DNA of 58,456 nucleotides. Origin: Chrysochromulina tobinii. Lineage: Eukaryota > Haptophyta > Prymnesiales > Chrysochromulinaceae. A model generated the notes under the pieces. It was not told where the DNA came from. It saw only the letters and a program-made list of their open reading frames with translations, and did not search any database. Of this stretch, positions 33,942-43,400 are shown in pieces; positions within the stretch are counted from its first letter, which is position 1, and every line of letters starts with the position of its first letter. The stretch is from assembly GCA_001275005.1 (NCBI GenBank), contig JWZX01003199.1, positions 1 to 58,456 of the forward strand, in the 5' to 3' direction. The position numbers and the translations under genes are program-made.

Positions 33942-36704
33942 CTATGAAAACGACGAGTCTCCCCATAGGGAGTCGTGGGGGCATCGGCCGCACGTGCGCA
34001 TGCAAATGTCGCGCACGAATAGAGAGTTCTTGCGCGAAGGCACCGGGCTGTCGCAGCTGAACGCGCCGTCCCGAGCACCAAACAAGCTCGTGGCGAGGCC
34101 GCCGGTGCCACTCCTGTTCCCCCCAGTGCTGCCCCCTGCGTGGTCCCCCCCGACGAGCGCCGCGCACGAGCGTGGCGCAGTCTTCCACAGCTCGTGAGCC
34201 TCGAGAGTCTTCCACGCGCGCAAGGTGGTTCGACGCATCTGCTCGGGGTACGCGTCGGCGCACGCGCTGTGCCGGTTCGCGCGCTCAAGGGACGCCTGCA
34301 GCCTCGCGGGCAGCGGCTGCGAGGCCGCCTCATCCAGAGCGCGTAGCAGCAGCTCGAGCGCATCGCCAGGTGTGTCGCCCATCCCATAATGCATTCGATG
34401 TGCATGCATGCTGATGGACTGTTGCATCTGGCGAACGCGATCAGCCGGGATGGCGCGCAGTGCGGCCGCGACGTCAATCTCGCCCGAGAGCACCTGTGAA
34501 CCAACGGCGAGCGCAGTGTGAATGAACCAAGGGCGCCCATCGACCGCCATCGGTCGCAATCAGCCGCAATCAGCCGCAATCAGCCGCAATCGGTCGTACT
34601 CGGCCGTACTGGCCGTACTCCTACGCACTCCGACGCACTCGCACCTTGCGCATATCGAGCAGCACGCTCGACGTATCGCGAAAGGGCCCCCAGTGCAGGG
34701 GCCACAGGTACTGGTATGCATGGGGTGTGAAGATGACTGGTATGCACCCGAGGGTGAGCGCGTCGACCTGCGACTTGCGGTGGTCCGCACATCAGAGGCC
34801 GTCAGAGGCCATCAGAGGCCATCAGAGGCTATCAGAGGCTATCAGAGGCAATCAGCCGCGTACCTGCGACTTGCGGTGGTCCCCGAAGCCCGGCGGCTCG
34901 AGGCAGAAGACAGACTCGCGCTTCGATCGAAGGGCGTCGACAAGTACGGTATCCATTCGATAGTGGGACACAAGCCGACAAGTCGCGTTGCCGAGCTGCA
35001 GGCATTGCTTCACGAGCAGCGAGCGCAGGCGCGACGCCTCTGGGGATCCTTCGGTCGAGCCGCCATAGCTCATGAGGTAGGGGCGCGTGCTTGCCTGATG
35101 AGGGTTGGGCGCCGTGCTGAGCGCCGTGTTGAGCGCCCATGGCCGAGGCTCACCCGCGCGCAGATGCACGCTCGACACGAGCGGTGCCGAGAAGAGCCGT
35201 TGGCGTACCTGATGAGAGAGGCAATCAGAGCCTGATGAGCTTTTGGCGCGAAGGCAGCGGTGCCGAAAGGAGCCGTTGGCGTACCATCGCGCCAAAGGTA
35301 CTCTCGCCGCTGAGGAGAGAGGCAATCAGAGCCGTTGGCGTACCATCGCGCCGAAAGTACTCTCGCCGCTGAGGAGAGAGGCAATCAGAGCCGTTGGCGT
35401 ACCATCGCGCCAAAGGTACTCTCGCCGCTGAGGAGAGAGGCAATCAGAGCCGTTGGCGTACCATCGCGCCAAAGGTACTCTCGCCGAGCAGCTCGCTATA
35501 GAGCGGCCCCGTCCTGATGGCAGGCGTCAGGGCGAGCAGCTCGGCGTTCGCGCGGCGCGACTCGACGAGCAAGTCGTACCTGATTAAGGAGGCCATCAGT
35601 CGCCATCAGTAGCCATCAGCCGCCATCAGCCGCCATCAGTCGCCATCAGCCGCCATCAGACGCAATCAGCCGCCATCAGAGGCAATCAGTCGCAATCAGA
35701 GGCCGATTCGACGAACCAGTCGTATCTGGTAGGTGGACGCGCTGTGCTGAGCACTAGCATGCAAGGCAGGTCATCAGTGGCAATCAGCGTACGCAGGCTC
35801 CGCGCCTCGACAGAAGCGCGCCGTGCTGAGCACTTGCATGCAAGGCAGGTCATCAGTGGCAATCAGCGTACGCAGGCTCCGCGCCTCGACAGAAGCCATC
35901 GAGCTCAAAGAAGTGGATGGGCACGAAGACGTGCTTCCTGGCGGTCTGTGGGGACCAGTGCTCGAGCACGTGTCGCCAGTCCTCCTCATACAACCGCTTG
36001 CACACGTGCCACAAGCGCTCCTCGTCGGCCGGGGGCATGAACTCCCACACTCTCGCGATCTCCTTAGGCGTCGCTTGGCGACTTGGAGGGAACTCGAGCG
36101 GGACAAGGAAGAGACTCGCCTCTTGAGGATCGCTCACGAGCCGACAGCGCTTCGAGCTCAGTACGCGCCCGAGCACCACGGCCCCTGTATTGTGCTGGTC
36201 TGAATAGAAGAGCCACGGCTCGTTGAGCGGCCACCCAAAGCCGACGTCCAGGAGCTGCTTGGAGCTGAACTGGGACGCGTTGTACACGAACACGGATGGG
36301 CAATCACGCTCGCCCACCGCGCTGTTCGAGGTCGACGTCGCGACGACGGCGGCGGCAGTCCTCGTGGCCGCCGCCGGAAGCTCCACAAATCCTTCACCAC
36401 GGGCAGTTGTGGCGATGGCATCGACGCTGTCGACCACTGCAGCACGTGCTGCTGCTGATGTAAAAATGGTAGTGCCCGACCGTCGGGTGAGCTTTGGAAG
36501 TGCCGTCTCCTCGCTCGCCTGTGCTTCCAGTTGCTGCTGCTGCTGCTTCTGTTGCTCCGTGAGTGAGCGCCACCGCGCGCTGTGCTTCTTGTTGCTCGCA
36601 CGATGAGGCGACTCGAACGCAAGCAGGTCCGACTGAAGGATCAGAGAGAGCGCTGCCAAGAGCACCAGAGCATAGGCAAGCAGCTCGCGGTTGGAGCACC
36701 TCAT
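33942..36704 (-). CDS. Exostosin-like (GT47) type II membrane glycosyltransferase, 656 aa, five exons
   Basis: Exons are 36704-35872, 35579-35462, 35208-34864, 34767-34645 and 34493-33942. Phases are consistent and the sum is 657 codons. An N-terminal signal anchor (LLAYALVLLAALSLILQSDL) is followed by a Gln-rich stem. The catalytic region begins CPSVFVYNAS and continues DPQEASLFLVPLEF, RPYLMSYGG, then RSKRESVFCLEPPGFGDHRKS and VDALTLGCIPVIF, which are signature exostosin blocks. The last exon has the usual VRQMQQSI region after VLSGEIDV. Such enzymes build cell-surface or extracellular polysaccharide in the Golgi; donor and product are unknown. Each intron falls inside a conserved stretch that is continuous only after splicing. 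The tail beyond about residue 580 is serine- and glycine-rich and has no match I know. Confidence 0.88.
34494..34644 (-). repeat. Repeat-bearing intron 4 of the exostosin gene
   Basis: Donor AAG then GTGCGAG, acceptor TTGGTTCACAG, 151 bases. Units read GGAGTACGGCC then CTGATTGCGG several times. The 3' end lacks the usual CCTCATCAG and uses TTCACAG. No clear exon copy is seen here. Confidence 0.65.
34768..34863 (-). repeat. Exostosin intron 3 bounded by a 20-base exon duplication
   Basis: A 96-base intron between CGCAAGTCGCAG and GTCGACGCG. The 20-base word cctgcgacttgcggtggtcc (plus strand) occurs at 34767-34786 and 34863-34882. Spacing equals intron length. One copy ends the exon and the other ends the intron. 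The interior is CTGATTGCCT, CTGATAGCCT and CTGATGGCCT units. Confidence 0.88.
35209..35461 (-). repeat. Exostosin intron 2: four-copy 59-bp array of exon-plus-intron pieces
   Basis: The unit boundary gtaccatcgcgcc (plus strand) recurs at 35281, 35340, 35399 and 35458, spaced exactly 59. In the sense direction each unit holds 25 bases copied from the end of the upstream exon (CGGCGAGAGTACC plus the following 12) and then 34 bases that look like a complete miniature intron, GTACGCC ... CTCTCCTCAG. The real acceptor appears to be CTCATCAG at 35209, just before the exon starting GTACGCCAACGGC. Confidence 0.85.
35580..35871 (-). repeat. Exostosin intron 1 with a 79-bp tandem duplication
   Basis: Donor GTACGCTG, acceptor CCTCCTTAATCAG, 292 bases. 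A 79-base segment including the end of exon 1 is tandemly duplicated (gcgcctcgacagaag at 35802 and 35881). A diverged copy of the start of exon 2 lies near 35706-35727. Between them are about a dozen decamers. Confidence 0.8.
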
Positions 36705-37470
36705 GATCGGAGGTCGGCCCGAGCGCTCAGGCCTTTGACCGCGGCCCTATACACTGGATCCTGGGCCCCAACCGGAAAGTTTCGTTCACAGCCAATGTTT
36801 ATAATTCGACACCAAACACGGATCGCTCTTCATAAGCAATGCATCTTTGAGCCCGCCATGGTGAGCAACCATCTCTCCTCGATGGGTCGGCCTCGTGTCA
36901 TCCACCTCGCAGTGATCATCACAGCGCCACAATTTCCCCAAGGATTTTCCCTACAGGTGAGCAGCCTGCTCTCCTCGATATACGGCTGCTTGGCGACGCC
37001 TCGCACTGCTTCGCCCGCCCTGTGGCCCATGTGGGTCATGTGGGAACTGTGCGATGTGGCAATCTGAAACTGAATCTCCGCAAATGCCCGCGGCCCCGGG
37101 GGGCAATTGCCGGGGGGGGCGGCGCCGACCCCGAGCAGCGTTTGACCCCTCGGCGGCCGTTTCGCAATAGAGATCATACCAATATCTGACTAACTTTAGT
37201 CTCGACTTCAAATTTTATACTAAGTTTCGTCGACTAGATCGACCCCGCGTATTTTCTCGAGACTCAACTCGAGACGGGGTCTCGCTCGGGGTGAGATGGA
37301 CCATTGGGGCGTCGAACAATGGCGACATCGCTCCACATTGTCGAGCCACGCACTGAGCTCACGCTCGATGTTTGGCATGCCCCGAAACGGCCCAGCGGTG
37401 CTTGCCACCCCCTCGGGCAACGGCAGCTGCTCCTCGCAAACTGTAGAGTCTAACGCTCCAGTCTGTGCTC
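36705..37470. other. Intergenic region
   Basis: Upstream of the exostosin start and downstream of the small secreted protein gene. A polyG/polyC-rich patch lies near 37095-37130. No exon is supported, although several frames are open. Confidence 0.4.
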
Positions 37471-37791
37471 TCACAGCTCCTCCTTCGAGCAAACGCCGTC
37501 CACACCAGGACAAAGCACTTGCTTCTCGATGTTCCACGTGTACTGCACCTTTTCATGAGGGTCATAGACATTGCTGATCTTTTGAGAATCTGCGAAGTGA
37601 GCACGGGCGAGCTGGGGGCTAGAAAAGAGTCAAGGAGATCAGGGTGGCTGCAACGGTAGCATTAGCGCACGTTCCGCTCGGAGCAGCGCCTCCAGCTCCT
37701 CCTTCTTGAACTGAGGATCCTGCTCTGCAACCGAGCTGTTCACTAACGTGGCGACGAGTACGGCCACCGAAGTAAGCATCCACCGCGGCAT
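37471..37791 (-). CDS. Small secreted protein, 79 aa, two exons
   Basis: Too short for most gene callers. Exon 1, 37791-37671, encodes a likely signal peptide, MPRWMLTSVAVLVATLV, followed by a charged segment with KKEELEALLRAE. Exon 2, 37589-37471, encodes SQKISNVYDPHEKVQYTWNI and ends CPGVDGVCSKEEL. The 81-base intron has donor GTGCGC and acceptor CTCACTTCGCAG, and the two exons sum to exactly 80 codons. The C-terminal part has two cysteines six residues apart that could form a disulphide. I do not know the family. The model rests on frame, splice signals and a plausible leader, so it is moderate at best. Confidence 0.45.
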
Positions 37792-37841
37792 GCGGCGCAA
37801 AATGCTCGTGCGGAATTTGTGTGTGAATCGGATTTGCAAGG

Positions 37842-38050
37842 TCAAGTCAAGTCAAGTCAAGTCAAGTCAGCATTTATGACGTGTCGCCTCTAGATGGATC
37901 CCCCTCCGCCATCTCCATCGACTCCCGTCCTCCACTGCTGGCTTCCGGAGCACACTCGATAGGCTTCCGTATGGTTGTCTGTTGTTTATGTATAGACTTG
38001 ACTTGACTTGATTTGCAAGTCAAGTCAAGTCAAGACAAGACAAGACTATC
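37842..38050. mobile_element. Putative non-autonomous element with (TCAAG)n inverted ends
   Basis: A run of TCAAG pentamers at 37842-37869 is mirrored by CTTGA pentamers from about 37995. Between them lie about 125 bases ending in a 27-base core, atggttgtctgttgtttatg and seven more, at 37971-37997. The same core occurs inverted at 57324-57350, again flanked by the pentamers. A further pentamer hairpin follows at 38007-38050. No coding capacity. Calling it a MITE is inference. Confidence 0.5.
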
Positions 38051-38190
38051 GGATAGTCAAGTCCAGTCTAGTCTAGTCTCAATTAAATTCAATTCCATTC
38101 ATAAAAACTATTTGAACTTATCCTTTTCACACCCCCATTTCGATGAAAATGAGGCCTTCACCCTGAAAATGAGGCCTCACTCACACCTCG

Positions 38191-39000
38191 ATGGTCCCCG
38201 AATGGTGGCGCGAATCGCTTCACATACCCGCGCCTAGGAGCTCCACTTCGCCACCGATGGAGCCCCTGCTCTCGCTCCTCGCGAATGTACGCACCGACTA
38301 CCACGCTCAAGGGCTGCGGACCGCGGCCTTAGCGGCTGATGTGCGCAGCATGGCCTTTCGGCGCGCCATGGAGCGGCTTGACAACAGCTCGCCGGCGTAT
38401 GCCTTTGCGACGCTGAGTCCGCGACAGTGGTGGCGTGCGCTGCGCCTCCTCGGAATCAGGGAGCCCAGTTTCATGGCACGGTCGGCGCTGCCTGAACGAG
38501 AGTGCGAAGCAGCGCTGGCACCAGCAAATGTGACGCAGCTTTTTGAGCAGTCCTTGCGGTGGCGCATGTTGACCGTTGGTGGGTTGAAGGGATCCGGCAT
38601 GCACCTGCATGTCGATAACCCTCCATTCAGCAGCTGGCACGTGCAGCTTCGCGGACGAAAGCGCTTCACATTGTGCCGTCCGACCCGTCCACTCAAATGC
38701 AGCTCGACAACGCTCGAGCCGCTTGCGAGCCTGTACTACCCATCCTCTTACGCGCACAGCACGCACACACTGGACGATGGGGCCATCTCGCTCTCACGCT
38801 CGCTCATCACTCCCAGCCACGCCGCTCGCACGGCCGACGCCCTCGGCCGATTCTTTGGATGCTTCCCGGTAGGCTCAGGCTCCGCACTGATCGCTGCATA
38901 TCCGATGGCTTATCCGCGCCTGTGCGCCGCGCTGCGACCGTGCTTGAGGAGGCTCGCGCTCTGGGGGCACGGGGTCGACGCTGTGGGGCGAGTAGATTAG
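38191..39000 (+). CDS. JmjC/cupin-8-like dioxygenase domain protein, 269 aa
   Basis: The frame opens at ATG 38191; a second ATG at 38257 has an even better context. The middle of the protein matches the JmjC/cupin-8 fold: RWRMLTVGG.KGSGMHLHVD, then SSWHVQLRGRKRFTLCRP. The HVD triad near residue 138 gives the first two iron ligands. LYYPSSYAHSTHTLDDG further on supplies the expected distal histidine and is followed by the usual ISLS strand. These enzymes use Fe(II) and 2-oxoglutarate to hydroxylate or demethylate proteins. The N-terminal 90 residues contain a WW pair but no known domain. No intron is needed and no targeting signal is seen. The substrate cannot be inferred. Confidence 0.75.
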   Translation: MVPEWWRESLHIPAPRSSTSPPMEPLLSLLANVRTDYHAQGLRTAALAADVRSMAFRRAMERLDNSSPAYAFATLSPRQWWRALRLLGIREPSFMARSALPERECEAALAPANVTQLFEQSLRWRMLTVGGLKGSGMHLHVDNPPFSSWHVQLRGRKRFTLCRPTRPLKCSSTTLEPLASLYYPSSYAHSTHTLDDGAISLSRSLITPSHAARTADALGRFFGCFPVGSGSALIAAYPMAYPRLCAALRPCLRRLALWGHGVDAVGRVD

Positions 39001-39786
39001 GAGGGCGGAACGCCGATACCGATTTGAGCAATGATCTCAGAACACACTCCGCCTCCAGGCGGTTATCATGGCATGTGTCGTGTGCCGGAGCGCCGGGCTA
39101 GCCCTCTTAGCTAATTAGTGTGTATTTTATTAGCTGGAACATGTACTGTGGCTAGAGTATGAAGCGGTTACGAACGGAACAATAACGCACGCCGAAGGCA
39201 AACCTCAAACTCCGTACGCTCCAAACGGACACGGGAAAGCGGCCGGAAACGTCGCGTCGTGTACGAAACGAAAGAGAGCAAGACGGCACCCCAGCGGTCG
39301 GGTTCAGCACAGGGCGCACCGCCGCGCCGTTCCTTATCCTCGTACGAGGGGCGCGGTTTGTTACAGTGCGCGTCCAGCTCATCCCGACGCAGACAACAAT
39401 CAGTCGCTCGACTCGTGTGTGAAGCGCTCCAGCCTGTGAAGAGCTCGAGAGGGAAGAGCTCGAAACTGTGAAGAGCTCGAGACTGTGAAGAGCTCGAGAC
39501 TGTGAGCTCGAGACTGTGAAGCGCAGGGCAGCCAGCATGCATGCGCATGCGCGTGTGAGCGCGAGAACGAGCAGGCATCGGAATAAGGCACAGGAAGTTT
39601 CCTCACAAGGCCGAGTAGGTTAGACGAGTTACGCGTCCGCACGGGCCGCGGTGAGCGACCCTCAGCAGTCATATGCATTCATTCATGGTCATCATTCCTG
39701 AGGCGGCTTCGGTGAGCGCAGTGCGGAGGCGAGGATGCGTGGGCGCGCGCACCTCAACTGCCGTCCGCATCAATTGTACTCCATAT
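39001..39786. other. Intergenic region
   Basis: An AT-rich patch near 39105-39145 follows the JmjC-like gene. The rest holds the 17-base minisatellite listed separately and no supported exon. Confidence 0.4.
39434..39525. repeat. 17-bp minisatellite
   Basis: Imperfect tandem units of the form gtgaagagctcgagact, about five copies, with one shortened to ten or eleven bases. No coding sense. Confidence 0.75.
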
Positions 39787-40056
39787 TCACGAAGGCCGTC
39801 GAGTCACTTTGGAGCGAACGGCTCGCCGGATAAGGCAAGTGGTCGTGAGCTGCTCGCCGCACCGTCCTGCCGGCCACATTGGATGGCCACCAGCGGTGAC
39901 TTGCTGGATGCACTCCAGGCTCCATACCATCACGGCCTTGTCTGGTCCGCGGTGCCCGCCCGACGGCCTCGCGAACGGCGTCGCCTGCCAATCGCCCGTG
40001 ATGCCGTGACGCTTCACAAATGCAGGGACTTTTGGCTTCGGGCTGCCTGCTCCGAC
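39787..40056 (-). pseudogene. MOSC-domain fragment
   Basis: In the minus frame ending at 39787 the translation runs VGAGSPKPKVPA, then KRHGITGDWQ, GGHRGPDKAVMVWSLE and GGHPMWPAGRCGEQLTTTCL. This order and spacing are those of the MOSC domain, a sulphur- or molybdenum-cofactor-handling fold: a G..GD motif, a GPD.AV strand and a PG..GE[NQ]LT motif. The second half of the domain, with its conserved cysteine and the C-terminal GD, is missing: a stop comes about 17 residues after the LT motif. There is no convincing ATG. It may be an exon of a spliced gene that I failed to complete, or a decayed copy. Confidence 0.45.
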
Positions 40057-40422
40057 ATGAAGAGCACTCCCTCGCTGTCCGGCGTGTCGCGTCGTCGCTA
40101 TCGCCTCGTCGGCCTCGCTAAGGGCTCTTAGCTCTTACCCATAGCCTCGTCGCTGGCTCCGCACGGGGCGTTCTCATGTTGGCACGTCGCTGTGTGACGC
40201 CGCCAGGAAAATCGCTCGCTACCGCGCGTTCTGGACCTCAGGTATCGAGGACTGAAGTCCTGCGGGGCGTCTTTCGACCGTGAACGAACTAGCATTCGAC
40301 TTGTGTTCGTGTTACATGTATTTTAACGCGAAGAGACAAAAAATGAAAAACCGGGTCGTCGCATGTGTCAGCTCTCACCTCAACATCGATCCGCACATCC
40401 GACGCGATCATGCGAGATTGTG
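40057..40422. other. Intergenic region
   Basis: Between the MOSC fragment and the stop of the YccV/TPR gene. Sequence upstream of the MOSC fragment remains open for some codons but without recognisable features. Confidence 0.35.
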
Positions 40423-43400
40423 TCAATCTTCATCGCCATCCTTTTCGTCGCGCAGCTGGAAGCGCAGCCCTCTGGTGAGCTTCTCCGGCCCCCCTGCAGC
40501 CTTTCGCTCCCTCGCGGGCGGCCGGCTGCTCGCCGTACTCACCTGGTCGGGGAAGCACTCAGACGCACTCAGTGGCACTCAAACTGACACAGACGCACTC
40601 AGAGGCAAAGCTATAGGCGTGGTCTCACCGACGAGAGCCAAGCGCTCGTCGAACGGCCGCGGCTCGTAAAGCGCTTGGCCGCCTCCGTCGCGCGCGCCGT
40701 CTCGAGCGCCTTGCGCACACCCTCGATGCCCGACACGACGCCCTGCGCCCACGGGTGGCGCACCAGGCACTCGTCGTACGTCTCGAGGGCCTCTGCGTAC
40801 CGGCGCAGCCCGTGCAGCGCCGCCGCGCGCGAGCGGAGCGCGCCTGATGAGGGAGGCAATCAGCGGTCATCACAGTTCATCACAGTTCATCAGAGGTCAT
40901 CAGAGGTCATCAGAGGTCATCAGAGGTCATCAGAGGCCGCGCGCGAGCAGAGCGCGCCTAATGAGGGACGCACTCAAGGACGCACTCAAGGAAGCCACAA
41001 TCAGAGTTCATCAGAGGCACTCAGAGGCACTCAGAGGCACTCAGAGGCACTCAGAGGCACTCAGAGGCGAGCAGCTTCGCGCACCGATATGTCGAGGCTC
41101 GAGGGCGAGCGATCAGACGCAATCAGACGCAATCAGACGCAATCAGAGGCGTAGGCATCTCACCGATATGTCGAGGCTCGAGGGCGAGCGCCTTCTCAGC
41201 GTCGGCCAGGGCGCGCTGATGCTTGGATTGGCGCACATGCACGTTCGCGCGGCGCGCATAGCTTTCGGCATGGGTCGCATCGAGGGCAAGCGCCGCATCG
41301 AGCTCGATCTGCGCCGCAGCGAGATCGTCGCGCTCGAGCGCCGTGTCGGCGCGCCGCGTGAGTTCCGTCAACGAGTCGGACGGGTGGGCGGCGAGAATGG
41401 TGCTGGTGAGTCGCTCGGCGGTGCTTGCCTGATGAGGGACACAATCAGAGGTCCATCAGAGGGACATCAGAGGTCCATCAGAGGTCCATCAGAGGGACAT
41501 CAGAGGGCCATCAGAGGTCCATCAGAGGGCCATCAGAGGGCCATCAGAGGTCCATCAGAGGGACATCAGAGGGACATCAGAGGTCCATCAGAGGGACATC
41601 AGAGGGACATCAGAGGTCCATCAGAGGGCCATCAGAGGGACATCAGAGGGCCATCAGAGGGACATCAGAGGTCCATCAGAGGGACATCAGAGGGACATCA
41701 GAGGTCCATCAGAGGGCCATCAGAGGGACATCAGAGGTCCATCAGAGGGACATCAGAGGGACATCAGAGGTCCATCAGAGGTCCATCAGAGGGACATCAG
41801 AGGTCCATCAGAGGGACATCAGAGGGACATCAGAGGTCCATCAGAGGCACTCAGAGGTCCATCAGAGGTCCATCAGAGGTCCATCAGAGGTCCATCAGAG
41901 GTCCATCAGAGGTCCATCAGAGGTCCATCAGAGGGACATCAGAGGCACTCAGAGGTCCATCAGAGGTCCATCAGAGGGACATCAGAGGGACATCAGAGGT
42001 CCATCAGAGGTCCATCAGAGGTCCATCAGAGGTCCATCAGAGGTCCATCAGAGGGACATCAGAGGCACTCAGAGGGACATCAGAGAGTAAATCGCTCTCG
42101 GTCTCTGTAGCTCTCGGCGGTGCTTGCCTCGGTGGAGTCGCGCGCCGTTCCGAGCAGCGCGAGGGCCGCATCCAGGTGCTGTGAACGCACTGCATCCGAG
42201 GAGGCGATGGCATGTGCTCGCAACAGCGCGCGCGCCGACTTGATGACATGAACGACGACGCCCATCGAATGCGCGTGCTCGGCCGCCATCGTCGCCGACG
42301 CGTTGCTCGAAACGGAACTAGTGCTGGCGGCGGCGGAGGCGGCGGTGGAGGCGGCGGTGGTGGTGGAGGCGGCGGCGGCGGTGGAAGCGGCGGCGGTGGT
42401 GGCGAAGGAGGAGGAGAGGGTGGAGACGGCATCATCTCCCAAAGGCAGCGGGGGCGGTTCGTCTACCGGATACCAGTACGCGAGCTGCTGCACAGGCCGG
42501 TACGTGCCACTGCGCTGATCGAAGGCTGTGAATAGGTGCGGAATGAGCTCGTGCTCGATGCGCGCCTGATGAGGGAGGCCATCAGACGCAATCAGACGTA
42601 CTCAGACGCAATCAGACGCACTCAGATGGGGAAGGAGCTCGTGCTCTACACATCGCCTCTGCCGCCGACGGGAGCTTCTCGAGATTCTCATCAGCGGCAA
42701 TCAGCGGCAATCAGTGGCAATCAGCGGCGCAATCACCTCTGCCGCCGACGGGAGCTTCTCGAGATTCTCCTGCGGAGGTGCGGGGTGCACACTCAGAGGC
42801 CGTCAGTGGCAGTCAGTGGCGCAATCAGCGTCATAATCAGTGGCAATCAGTGATGCAACCAGTGACCATCAGTGGCAATCAGTGACGCAATCAGTGGCAA
42901 TCAGTGACGCAATCAGTGGCAATCAGTGACGCGATCAGTGGCAATCGGAGACGCAACCAGTGGCAATGACCTGGGCGACGTAGCGCACGCCACGCGGGCC
43001 TCCAAGCAGAGAATAGCAGTCGCCATCATCGGGCACCATCCGGTAGAAGGGCTGCGATGGCCCTGAAGGGAGGCCGACGACCCCATCCCACTGGGAGACG
43101 TCGATCTGAGGACGCGCGTCCCAGCCAAAGACGACGGCGCGGAATCCGAACTTGCGATGGCGGAGTACCTGATGAAGGACGCAATCAGACGCACTCAGGT
43201 GCAATCTCCCAAGGGGCAGAGTACCTGATGAAGGAGGCAATCAGACGCACTCAGATGCAATCTCCCAAGGGGCGGAGTACCTGATGAAGGAGGCAATCAG
43301 ACGCACTCAGGTGCAATCTCCCAAGGGGCGGCGCACCTGACGAATCAACGCGACGAGGCAATCAGAGGCCCTCAGAGAGGCCCTCAGATGAAAGCAGCGG

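Noticed and set aside
35060-35170. Possible extra intron in exostosin exon 3 (GGGTGAGCC ... CCCTCATCAG)
   Set aside because: The signals are suggestive, but removal breaks the reading frame into the conserved RPYLMSYGG block, so I kept the exon whole.
41429-42127. CRISPR-like array
   Set aside because: Units are 11 bases with no spacers, and they lie inside a eukaryotic intron.
40847-42184. Plus-strand open frame of 445 codons made of RGPSEGHQR-like repeats
   Set aside because: It is the antisense reading of decamer and 11-mer arrays inside introns of the minus-strand YccV/TPR gene. The peptide repeats are a by-product of a repeat with few stops.
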